A DNA stretch of 45,305 nt, taken from the IMG/VR virus record IMGVR_UViG_3300042937_000333, positions 1-45,305 of that record; one strand, given 5' to 3'. The DNA is from a virus. A model generated the notes under the pieces. That model was not told the origin of the DNA, searched no databases, and saw only the letters and a program-made list of their open reading frames with translations. A program made the position numbers and the translations under genes. This document shows, piece by piece, positions 19,244-27,358 of the stretch. Every line of letters begins with the position of its first letter. Position 1 is the first letter of the stretch.

Positions 19244-19384
19244 ATGGCATATTGTATATCGGGTTTAACTGATGGTGTATATTCATACACAGACTGTTGT
19301 GGAATATTACAAACAGGAGCATCACTTGGTGAAAGTATTTGTATTGATAGTTTACCAATAATTCTTAGCCCTTGTATTCCATAA
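19244..19384 (+). CDS. Small Cys-rich hypothetical protein (46 aa)
   Basis: A 46-codon frame reads MAYCISGLTDGVYSYTDCCG and ends with DSLPIILSPCIP. I count five cysteines, which is high for its size. It follows a candidate late promoter, and its stop is one base before the next ATG at 19386, so it is packed like a real gene. The YTDCCG pattern looks like a small beta hairpin with paired cysteines; I infer a fibre tip or attachment accessory from its place in the adhesin cluster. No known family recognised. Confidence 0.5.
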   Translation: MAYCISGLTDGVYSYTDCCGILQTGASLGESICIDSLPIILSPCIP

Positions 19385-19385
19385 T

Positions 19386-19691
19386 ATGCCACAATTAATT
19401 ATATCAAATATCACAGGGATGACACTACCATATAATGTTTATGGTTGTGATTACTATGGTAATAACTGTGTCTTATTGGCAACAATAACAACATCAATAA
19501 CACCGATAACAATAGAATTACCACCAATTTTTATAACGTATCCAGCGTTAACAGTTAAATTAGGTAATTGTATTAATTGTGATTATAGTGAATTTATAAC
19601 TGCAAGTTGTTTTGTACCCCAATCTAAAAACTTTCAAACGGGGGAAATATTCTTTTTTATGGATGGTACTGAATATACTTTCCAAACATAA
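19386..19691 (+). CDS. Small Ig-like adhesin-cluster protein
   Basis: A 101-residue protein with alternating hydrophobic strands and a central NGC-type pair (VYGCDYYGNNCVLLATI). It is similar to the minus-strand 73-residue protein at 28630-28851. Both start MPxxIxIxNIxG, continue with PY/FxVYxCD and a short loop to a second Cys, then FxIPxxF/I and a xLTVKxxxxxNC strand. They look like paralogues of one small immunoglobulin-like domain. This copy has an extra C-terminal tail of about 30 residues ending in FMDGTEYTFQT. It sits between two fibre genes, which suggests a fibre-associated subunit. Function not recognised. Confidence 0.62.
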   Translation: MPQLIISNITGMTLPYNVYGCDYYGNNCVLLATITTSITPITIELPPIFITYPALTVKLGNCINCDYSEFITASCFVPQSKNFQTGEIFFFMDGTEYTFQT

Positions 19692-19693
19692 AG

Positions 19694-19700
19694 TATTTAT
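19694..19700 (+). promoter_or_regulatory. Candidate phage late promoter (TATTTAT)
   Basis: TATTTAT falls in the 18-base gap before the fibre gene at 19710, nine bases upstream of its ATG. Confidence 0.45.
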
Positions 19701-19709
19701 AAATAAAAA

Positions 19710-21257
19710 ATGGGATTTTTAACTAGTAGAACAATAGCACCAACAGTAACGACAAACGACCTCGTACACATCGTAATTACTGGTGACACATCACAAGGAA
19801 ATCCATCAGGTTCATCATATAAAGCAACTATTGGTCAAATAGGTTTAGCGATTGGTACTGGAGACACGATAACAATTAGTGGGGGTACGGACATATCAGT
19901 TACGGGATCACACCCAAATTTTGGTATTAGTTTTACAGGAACAACAGGTGGTGATTATTTACCATTAAGTGGTGGTACAGTAACAGGAACAACAGTATTT
20001 ACAAGTGGTATTACCGCTAACACAATATCAGCGACAACAATTGGAAATAGTGCCGATTGTGTTGACGATATTTACGTGTACAATATACACTCTTGTTCAC
20101 CGTTAAATATAAACCCATTAAATGAGGGTAATGTTTATTTTGGACAAACAAGTGGTATTACAATTGACGTTACAAATAATAGACTTGGGATTAACAACCC
20201 AACACCAACATATCCATTAGATATTTTAGGTAGTGGTAATAGCGGAAATTTTTACTACACACCATCAAGTGCCGGAGGACTTACATTTTTAAGTGGTAAC
20301 ACAACAACACCAACAGATTCAATTGTAAGATACGGCATTGCAACACCACCATATTTATCAAAACCATCCGCAGCAATAACGTTTGGTATTAGAGGGTGGG
20401 GTGACACAACATATAATGGATATGGTAATAATGGTGATGGTTTTATACGAGCGTCAGTTGAATCAAATGGGTTAACCTTTATAAAAACGCAAGGAACGGG
20501 AACAAGTGATTATATTCGTTTCTTTGCCGGATCAAACCCAACACTAACACCAAACTTGATGATAAATGGTACAGGTGCAACACAAGGGTTTATCGGTATC
20601 AACACATCAACACCAAGTCAAAGGTTACACGTTAGTGGAAATACGTTAATTGATGGTAGTCTTACTGCAACAACGGCAAACACCTCAACATTGGTGATAA
20701 ACACAACACCAACAACAGATCCTACAAATAATAATGTTTTAGTGAGGGATGTGTCAACCGGTGTTGTTAAACAAAGAGATATTACAAGTACTTTAAATAA
20801 AAATTACGCATCTTTTTATGATACTGGTGATCAAACAGGTCTTGCTAATGCTGTATTAACTATGTCGGCAAACACATCAGATTCTTGGAATACTGGAATT
20901 ACTTTAAGTGCAAATACAAGATTTGTAATACAAAACCCTGGTGTTTATAGTTTAGCGTTTAGTGGTCAAATGGTAAAAACTGGTGGTAATACTGCTACGC
21001 ACGCACACATATGGCTTTACCAAAATGGTCTTGATGTACCAAATAGTGCTAGTCAGATTGGGTTTCCTTCAAATTCTGTATATATTGTTTCTGCTTGGAA
21101 TTTCTTTTTTAGTACTACAACACCAAACGAATATGTTGAATTAAAATGGGAAATAAATAGTAATGTAGATAACCAATTGTCATTAAAGCATCAACCAGCG
21201 ACTGGAAATGTACCGGCAATCCCATCTCTTATTGTTACTATTAACCAAGTAAATTAA
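19710..21257 (+). CDS. Tail fibre with C1q/TNF-like C-terminal domain
   Basis: A 515-residue fibre. Residues 1-30 (MGFLTSRTIAPTVTTNDLVHIVITGD) look like a virion-anchoring segment. The body is Gly/Thr/Ser-rich with collagen-free beta-helix-like strands (LPLSGGTVTGTTVFTSG) and typical fibre phrases such as PTYPLDILGSGNSG and SQRLHVSGNTLIDGS. A linker with VLVRDVSTGVVKQRD, common before fibre heads, leads to the last 150 residues. These read as a C1q/TNF-type jelly roll: PGVYSLAFSGQMVK, HIWLYQNGLDVP, VELKWEINSN. It probably forms trimers and binds a host surface structure. Adjacent fibre genes and a late promoter support a structural role. The C1q-like call is from pattern only. Confidence 0.72.
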   Translation: MGFLTSRTIAPTVTTNDLVHIVITGDTSQGNPSGSSYKATIGQIGLAIGTGDTITISGGTDISVTGSHPNFGISFTGTTGGDYLPLSGGTVTGTTVFTSGITANTISATTIGNSADCVDDIYVYNIHSCSPLNINPLNEGNVYFGQTSGITIDVTNNRLGINNPTPTYPLDILGSGNSGNFYYTPSSAGGLTFLSGNTTTPTDSIVRYGIATPPYLSKPSAAITFGIRGWGDTTYNGYGNNGDGFIRASVESNGLTFIKTQGTGTSDYIRFFAGSNPTLTPNLMINGTGATQGFIGINTSTPSQRLHVSGNTLIDGSLTATTANTSTLVINTTPTTDPTNNNVLVRDVSTGVVKQRDITSTLNKNYASFYDTGDQTGLANAVLTMSANTSDSWNTGITLSANTRFVIQNPGVYSLAFSGQMVKTGGNTATHAHIWLYQNGLDVPNSASQIGFPSNSVYIVSAWNFFFSTTTPNEYVELKWEINSNVDNQLSLKHQPATGNVPAIPSLIVTINQVN

Positions 21258-21291
21258 TTCACTTTAAAGATTTTAACAATATATTTTCATT

Positions 21292-22269
21292 ATGAAAGAT
21301 ATTGTATTTGTAACCGCACAACCAGATGTCCCATATTTTCATTGGCAAGTTAAATTATACACACATAATTTTATGTCTTTAGGTATAAACCCAATGAACA
21401 TTCACGTTATTTTCTCAACATTGGGAAACAACATATTATCTGATGGTGCAAATTCTTTAAAAGAATTAGGGATAAACATCCACACGTATAAGGATGAACG
21501 AACAAATAAAACTTATATACCTAGTATAAAACCATATCTAATTTCAAAATGGTTGGAAGAATATCCACAGTTTGGTAATTGTTTTTTCTTACACGACGCC
21601 GATATTATCTTTAGAGAATTACCAAATTTTGACGAACTATTAAACGATAATATTTCTTATTTATCAGATACTATTGGTTATATCGGATATGAATATATTA
21701 TGGATTGTTGTAGAAGATATGAGAAACAACACCCAACAACCAACGAAGGACAGTTACTACAAGAAATGTGTGATATTATTGGTATTGATGTTAACACAGT
21801 TAAGGATAATCAATTAAATTCTGGTGGCGGACAATACATTATAAAGAATACCGACCACAAATTATGGGAAAAAATCTACAATGATTCAACACCATTATAT
21901 TCACAAATGTTAGACTATCAAAAACGATACCCAATAAATCCTGGTCAAATACAATTTTGGACGGCAGAAATGTGGTCTGTATTGTGGAACTTATGGTTAT
22001 ATGGGATTGAAACTAAAATTACAAAAGAATTAGATTTTTCTTGGGCGACAGATAGTATTGACGTATATAATAAAAAACCAATTTTACATATGGCTGGTAT
22101 TACTGATAATCTAAAATTGACAAAATTCTATAAAGGTGAATATATTAATGTTAACCCAATACAAAAACTAATAGAAAACCCAAATCATTTTGATTATGTA
22201 GATAAAAATAATGCAACAATAAAATATATTGATGTTATGAAATCATGCACCCAAAAAACGAATAATTGA
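21292..22269 (+). CDS. Predicted GT-A glycosyltransferase
   Basis: A 325-residue enzyme-like protein inside the tail fibre cluster. It starts with a beta-alpha-beta glycosyltransferase layout (IVFVTAQPDVPYFHWQVKLY), contains a DxD-type metal/nucleotide-sugar motif at residues 102-104 (LHDADIIF), then GGGQYII near residue 178 and W-x-AEMW at 223-228. That order (DxD, glycine turn, W-x-x-E-M-W) recalls the hydroxyproline arabinosyltransferase / serine galactosyltransferase type of GT-A enzymes described in plants, but the identity needs a search. Because neighbours carry Thr/Pro-rich linkers, it may O-glycosylate virion fibres; alternatives are modification of host glycans. No signal peptide or membrane helix, so it should act in the cytoplasm. 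Confidence 0.68.
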   Translation: MKDIVFVTAQPDVPYFHWQVKLYTHNFMSLGINPMNIHVIFSTLGNNILSDGANSLKELGINIHTYKDERTNKTYIPSIKPYLISKWLEEYPQFGNCFFLHDADIIFRELPNFDELLNDNISYLSDTIGYIGYEYIMDCCRRYEKQHPTTNEGQLLQEMCDIIGIDVNTVKDNQLNSGGGQYIIKNTDHKLWEKIYNDSTPLYSQMLDYQKRYPINPGQIQFWTAEMWSVLWNLWLYGIETKITKELDFSWATDSIDVYNKKPILHMAGITDNLKLTKFYKGEYINVNPIQKLIENPNHFDYVDKNNATIKYIDVMKSCTQKTNN

Positions 22270-22270
22270 T

Positions 22271-22277
22271 TATTTAT
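22271..22277 (+). promoter_or_regulatory. Candidate phage late promoter (TATTTAT)
   Basis: TATTTAT occupies the 22-base gap between the glycosyltransferase stop and the ATG at 22292, 14 bases upstream of that ATG. Confidence 0.45.
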
Positions 22278-22291
22278 AATAAAATAGAATA

Positions 22292-23977
22292 ATGCCCGAA
22301 GAAATATTTAGTTGTGATCAATGTCTTAACGTATCTTTTATAATTACCAGTGGCGGTGACCAACCAATATCGGTTGATTTACAAATGTCTTACGATGGGA
22401 TTAATGGTTTATACAGTGGTGAAACACTTGGTGAAACATACACGATTTACAATGATAATGGTGTTTGGGTTATTGAAAATGAAAATGAAATATTAGCAAC
22501 AGGAGACACATGTAGTTGTTCATATGATTGTAATTGGACGTATCTACCAATTTTTGATACAACAATTACTGACTTATTAGTGGTTTCGTGTACACAAACT
22601 ACAACAACCACATTTTATCCGTTTACAACCACCACAACAACACTACAACCAACACCAATCCAACCAACAAATGAATGTGACGTTATCACGATATTCCCAA
22701 TGAATGTTATTTGTGAATCAACAAACCCAACATTTACAAACACGTTTGACGGTATTGCGACAATCTTAATTACTGGTGGGACACCACCTTATGAGATTTT
22801 ATGGGATAATGGTGGTGTTGGTCCTTTTGTTACAAATTTAGGTGTTGGTGAATACGTTGCAACGATTAGTGATTATTATAATGATTTTATAATTACAAGT
22901 ACTTGTGTTTTAACAGCACAAACACCTGCGACAACAACTACAACATCAACAACCACATTACCTCAGTTTGGTAATCTTTGTTTTATTGTTTCTGGATTAT
23001 TTGGTAGAACATATCAAACCCAATACATTAGTTTTGATTTTGATGGTTATATTAACGACAAACCTAGTTGGTTATCTGACGATGGAGAATATTTCTTATA
23101 TTGGAATACTGGTACAACATCACAATGGACTGTTTCTGGTTATACAGGTGGTGCAATTTTTAACCAAAACCCAAGTGTACCACCAATTACTGGGTGGCAA
23201 CATTTAGGTAAACAAAGTTTAGAAATTAATGTTTATGAAGGTGATTGTGTTTTTATCAACCCAATAACATTCCAGATTGGAAAAAATAACGCAACATGTA
23301 TTAATGACGGATCCATTATTATTAATGCGAGTGGTGGAATACCACCATATGAATATTCATTAAATGGTGGGACTAATTTCGTAACAACACCAATAATAAA
23401 TAACTTATCACCTGGTTCATATATTGTGTTAGTTAGAGATTCATTAAATAATATCTCAACAACACAAAACGTATTAATATCACAAAATGTGACAAATACT
23501 GTGTATACATTAACATTAAATAAAGTTGGAAACAATATTACCATTGTGGTATCACCAACATTACCTATTGGAACATCAATATCATTTGACGTTGTATATG
23601 AAAGTGTGTTTACTGTGGCACCATCACCAACTTCAGCTAGTTTTAATGGAAATTTAAATTTATTATTAAATGGTAGTCCAATTATATCAAATTCACCAAT
23701 AATAACGAATACAACAACATTTAATCCGTGTAATAATGGTAGTCTTTATACAACCAACAATAAACTAATTTGGACAAATGTTGTAATGGTAAATACATCA
23801 ACACTTACAGGTTCTTTAACCGGTCAAATAACACCAAATACACCTTTACCATCTTGTTATTCTGCAAACAAAAGCAATTCCGTAACACTAAATAATGTAA
23901 CAATAAGTGGTTGTCAGTGTTGTTCGGTTGTAATTACACAATTAGTGGTAGAAACAATATCACAAGGGTTTAATTAA
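22292..23977 (+). CDS. Adhesin-like tail protein with SprB-like repeats and poly-Thr linkers
   Basis: A 561-residue protein made of beta domains joined by threonine-rich linkers. The linkers are at about residues 102-125 (TTTTTFYPFTTTTTT) and 213-223 (TTTTTSTTT). Two SprB-like units are visible: residues about 140-205 (TGGTPPYEILWDNGG, then LGVGEYVATISD) and about 329-400 (ASGGIPPYEYSLNGG, then LSPGSYIVLVRD). The N-terminal 100 residues hold four close cysteines (CDQC, CSCSYDC), and the C-terminus ends in a CQCC motif. The linkers are plausible O-glycosylation sites for the enzyme encoded just upstream, though this is speculative. A candidate late promoter precedes it. Likely a fibre or head/tail decoration adhesin. 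Confidence 0.68.
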   Translation: MPEEIFSCDQCLNVSFIITSGGDQPISVDLQMSYDGINGLYSGETLGETYTIYNDNGVWVIENENEILATGDTCSCSYDCNWTYLPIFDTTITDLLVVSCTQTTTTTFYPFTTTTTTLQPTPIQPTNECDVITIFPMNVICESTNPTFTNTFDGIATILITGGTPPYEILWDNGGVGPFVTNLGVGEYVATISDYYNDFIITSTCVLTAQTPATTTTTSTTTLPQFGNLCFIVSGLFGRTYQTQYISFDFDGYINDKPSWLSDDGEYFLYWNTGTTSQWTVSGYTGGAIFNQNPSVPPITGWQHLGKQSLEINVYEGDCVFINPITFQIGKNNATCINDGSIIINASGGIPPYEYSLNGGTNFVTTPIINNLSPGSYIVLVRDSLNNISTTQNVLISQNVTNTVYTLTLNKVGNNITIVVSPTLPIGTSISFDVVYESVFTVAPSPTSASFNGNLNLLLNGSPIISNSPIITNTTTFNPCNNGSLYTTNNKLIWTNVVMVNTSTLTGSLTGQITPNTPLPSCYSANKSNSVTLNNVTISGCQCCSVVITQLVVETISQGFN

Positions 23978-23999
23978 GTTATAAAATCAATAAATTATA

Positions 24000-24006
24000 T
24001 ATTTAT
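24000..24006 (+). promoter_or_regulatory. Candidate phage late promoter (TATTTAT)
   Basis: TATTTAT sits inside a TATATATTTATATATT stretch seven bases before the ATG at 24014. The surrounding repeat-like AT sequence makes this instance less distinctive. Confidence 0.4.
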
Positions 24007-24013
24007 ATATTAA

Positions 24014-26647
24014 ATGGCATACATACTTAAAAATACTTCAGGACTTGTAAACACAAGGGTTACCGATACCGGTAGACAAAAATTATCACAAGGTAATTTT
24101 AAAATCGCATACTTCCAAGTTGGTGATAGTGAAGTGTCTTACGATAAAACACCGTTAAATTACAATCAACCGAATAGTTATGTGTTAGAACCACCATTTA
24201 ATACACAAAACACAAGTGGTGTTCCACAATCAAACAAACAAAGTATTAAATACCCTTATTATGTTGATGGTAACGAAGGAAACACATATGGAATACCTTA
24301 TATGGATTCTGTTGTTGATCCTGTTTATAATAGAGCACCATTAAGAGGTTTTTTTAGTGGTAACACGTCAGCAACAACAATAGATTGGAAAGTTTTAACA
24401 AATAATAAGTATGTGATTTCCGCGAATTTTGTTATTAATTTATCAATGTTAAACGGAACAAATAAGATTAATTTAATTTACGACCCTTGTAATGTACAAA
24501 ATTATAAAGAACCATCTGTTGGTGATATAGTAACAATATATTACGATGGTAAAGGTGGGTATAATTGCGGTTGTACTAATTACCCCCCATTACCAACACC
24601 ATCGCCTAGTTCAACGATTGTTATAACACCAACACCTAGTTTATCTGCAACAAACCCGTGCGCTTCACCAACCCCAACCCCAACACCTAGTGCAACACCT
24701 TGTTTAACCCCAACACCTAGTTCACAATGTCCGTTACCATCGGATCCTAATTGTGAGATGAATATTGCGTCTTGTTATCCGATTTTAACGTATAAGATTA
24801 TTTCGGTTTGTGAAAATGAAATAACATTAGATAGAAAATTACCATATTTTGGTAATATTTTAGGGGATTGTTTTGGTAGAGTCGTTATTTATCCATCAAG
24901 TATGACATCATTATACGATAGTATAACACCACGACCACACTGGTCTGACGATGTTATTAATTTTGAATCAATATGTGATACAGATCAATTTGATGTTAAG
25001 GTTTGGAATATGAATATTCCTTGGACTGAAAACCCGGCTGGGTTAAAAACAAACACATATGAGGGTTATGATAAGTTTGGTTCAATTGATTATATTGGTA
25101 CAAAAGAATATTTTGGGTACAACTCAAGTGTTGGTCAAACAGATACAGACTACGTTTATTATTATAATTCATTTGATGAAATCGTTGAGGTAAAACCAGA
25201 AGAACAAAAGGCTATTGCAATTATTCACTATACTAACCAAACAATTGATTTTTTCTATGGTGAAAAATTCGCTTTAGAACCGTACAACCCAACAAATATT
25301 GATGACACAACAGGTCAAGCAAGAAATTTTAAAATACATATTCCTTGGTTAATGTGGCATAAAAATCCAGAGTGTTGTTATGGTGAAACATTTTGGGTTG
25401 ACCCACCAAATTTTGACGATTTAGATTTATTTCAAGTACAATATATCAAATCAACTAAAAATGATGGAATGAACCAACCAGGTATTAGATACTACCACTT
25501 ATGGGATACACATAGAAATTCAAATGGTATACCAAGTCGTATTGGTAAAGTTTTTCCAGACAGTAAAATGATTATTATTGACGACGAAGAAATAATTGCT
25601 GCGATGTCATATAAATCAAATAGAAACTGGACATTACCAGCACCACAAGTTTCATTAATAACACCAAATACATGTGGTATTGAATCAACAACGACTGAAG
25701 GTGTTTTAACGGGTAGTAATGAAACAATGTATGTTACATATAGACTATCAAACGATGTTGATTTTACAAATTCGTTACATTCAAATTATTATTCAAAAAT
25801 AACTGGAAATAATAATATTTGTAACCCTGACACACCAAAAAATGTTGCGATCAGATTTGGTGCTGAGTTTAATTGTTTAACACAACCATACACACCAACA
25901 ACAACGACAACAACTTTTAACCCGACAACAACGACAACAACAATAATACCTATTGAAAATTGTTATATTTTAACTGAAGATTTAAACATCCTTACAACAG
26001 AATCTGGTCAAGGACTACTTTGGTGTAACACCATAAATGACGTTGAGACATTACAAGATAGTGTTTATTATCCTATTGGTTATTTAACGACAACAACAAC
26101 AACACAATGTCCCGTTGTTTGTGATGTACCAAGTGGTTTTTACGCTACAAATTTGGAAATATTAGTACAAAAAGTAACAACAGGTCAACGACCAAACGCT
26201 AGTGATTGGAAAATAATTGATTTCACAAACAATATTAGTGGTCAAACAATTAATGGGTATTTAACACAAGAATCATTAACGGGAACAACATTTGTTGTCA
26301 CAAAGGAATTATATAATTCAGCACCGTACTATAACCTAAATGATTATATTGATTTGACACCATTAGGTAATACAAGTCCAAAATTAAATTTTGGTGATGA
26401 GTATTATTTTTATGGGGGTGTTGAAACTGACATTCAGGCGACAATATATGAAATGAACTATAAAGTTAATTTAAATTTTACTGAGTTCCAGAATACAACA
26501 AACCCAACTTGGACAAAAGGTACTAAATCGTATATCACAGAAATAGCCCTATTGGATGAAAACAAAGATATTATGGTTATGTCTAAATTACAGTCACCAG
26601 TATTAAGACAAGGAATCCAACAGTTTGTTGTTAAATTAGACTTCTAA
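24014..26647 (+). CDS. Large tail/adhesin protein with Pro/Thr linkers
   Basis: An 877-residue protein. The N-terminus (LKNTSGLVNTRVTDTGRQKL, then SQGNFKIAYFQVGDSEV) looks like a virion-attachment domain; similar phrases occur in tail proteins of other large phages. A Pro/Thr/Ser linker interrupts the protein at about residues 193-241 (PTPSPSS, SPTPTPTPSATPCLTPTPSS), and a poly-Thr linker at about 626-648 (TPTTTTTTFNPTTTTTT). The long central domain is Trp/Tyr-rich (FKIHIPWLMWHKNPECCYGE, RYYHLWDTHRNSNG), suggesting a carbohydrate-binding surface. The C-terminal domain ends VLRQGIQQFVVKLDF. It is the last gene of the structural run. I infer a receptor-binding or fibre role from composition and context; no exact family recognised. 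Confidence 0.65.
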   Translation: MAYILKNTSGLVNTRVTDTGRQKLSQGNFKIAYFQVGDSEVSYDKTPLNYNQPNSYVLEPPFNTQNTSGVPQSNKQSIKYPYYVDGNEGNTYGIPYMDSVVDPVYNRAPLRGFFSGNTSATTIDWKVLTNNKYVISANFVINLSMLNGTNKINLIYDPCNVQNYKEPSVGDIVTIYYDGKGGYNCGCTNYPPLPTPSPSSTIVITPTPSLSATNPCASPTPTPTPSATPCLTPTPSSQCPLPSDPNCEMNIASCYPILTYKIISVCENEITLDRKLPYFGNILGDCFGRVVIYPSSMTSLYDSITPRPHWSDDVINFESICDTDQFDVKVWNMNIPWTENPAGLKTNTYEGYDKFGSIDYIGTKEYFGYNSSVGQTDTDYVYYYNSFDEIVEVKPEEQKAIAIIHYTNQTIDFFYGEKFALEPYNPTNIDDTTGQARNFKIHIPWLMWHKNPECCYGETFWVDPPNFDDLDLFQVQYIKSTKNDGMNQPGIRYYHLWDTHRNSNGIPSRIGKVFPDSKMIIIDDEEIIAAMSYKSNRNWTLPAPQVSLITPNTCGIESTTTEGVLTGSNETMYVTYRLSNDVDFTNSLHSNYYSKITGNNNICNPDTPKNVAIRFGAEFNCLTQPYTPTTTTTTFNPTTTTTTIIPIENCYILTEDLNILTTESGQGLLWCNTINDVETLQDSVYYPIGYLTTTTTTQCPVVCDVPSGFYATNLEILVQKVTTGQRPNASDWKIIDFTNNISGQTINGYLTQESLTGTTFVVTKELYNSAPYYNLNDYIDLTPLGNTSPKLNFGDEYYFYGGVETDIQATIYEMNYKVNLNFTEFQNTTNPTWTKGTKSYITEIALLDENKDIMVMSKLQSPVLRQGIQQFVVKLDF

Positions 26648-26697
26648 TCTTTAAATTATTTAAAACTAACCTATTATATTAATAAAAAAAAATTAAT

Positions 26698-27303
26698 ATG
26701 TCAAAAAATATTAAAAATTCACCAAAAGTTTTAGGGTTAGACGTATCAACTCGTACAATCGGTTGGGCTCTATTTGATGTTCAGTCACAAGAATTATTGG
26801 AATTGTCACACATATCACCTAGACCAAAATTAAAAGACAATGATGATAAAATATTAGAATTGTTGATTAAATCTGAAATTTTTGCTGAAAAATTACGACA
26901 ATATGTTGGGTTGGGAATTGTTAGGGTCATCATTGAAGAACCATTAATGAATTCAAATAACGTATATACAATTCAAACCTTATTAAGGTTCAATAGTTTT
27001 GTTTTTAAAGAAATATATAATATTTTAGGTATTGTACCAGAATTTATATCAACATATAATTCTAGAAAATTTGCTTGGCCTGATTTTGTTAAAGAAAACG
27101 ATAAGGGTAAGCACGTTTTATTCGGTGGTTTACCAAAAGATGTTGATAAGAAAATGTTAATTTGGGAAAAGGTTGCTAAACGTGAACCACAAATTGTTTG
27201 GGATTACACAAAAAATAACACATTGAAAAAAGAAAATTTTGATCAAACGGACGCATATACTTGTGTGTTGGGTTATATGAGATCAAAAGAAATTTGGAAT
27301 TAA
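26698..27303 (+). CDS. RuvC-like Holliday junction resolvase / RNase H-fold nuclease
   Basis: A 201-residue RNase H-fold nuclease of the RuvC type. Acidic residues fit the usual order: D15 in LGLDVSTRTIGWALFD (first strand), E80/E81 in VRVIIEEPL (fourth strand) and D182/D185 in FDQTDAYTCVLGY (last helix). Such proteins cut four-way junctions and resolve replication or recombination intermediates before packaging; in T4 this job belongs to the unrelated endonuclease VII. The length is slightly above bacterial RuvC (about 170). It is separated from the structural genes by 50 bases and is followed by a hairpin terminator. Exact substrate is inferred. Confidence 0.8.
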   Translation: MSKNIKNSPKVLGLDVSTRTIGWALFDVQSQELLELSHISPRPKLKDNDDKILELLIKSEIFAEKLRQYVGLGIVRVIIEEPLMNSNNVYTIQTLLRFNSFVFKEIYNILGIVPEFISTYNSRKFAWPDFVKENDKGKHVLFGGLPKDVDKKMLIWEKVAKREPQIVWDYTKNNTLKKENFDQTDAYTCVLGYMRSKEIWN

Positions 27304-27328
27304 TATCGTTTAAATTACCGATAATTTG

Positions 27329-27358
27329 AAATATCGTCTTTTTAGACGATATTTTTTT
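27329..27358. terminator. Hairpin terminator between convergent genes
   Basis: An 11-bp perfect stem (AAATATCGTCT / AGACGATATTT) with a TTTT loop is followed by a T-run on the plus strand. It lies between the plus-strand RuvC-like gene and the minus-strand adhesin gene whose stop is at 27357. It should stop plus-strand transcription well; the minus-strand U-tract is weaker. Confidence 0.8.
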
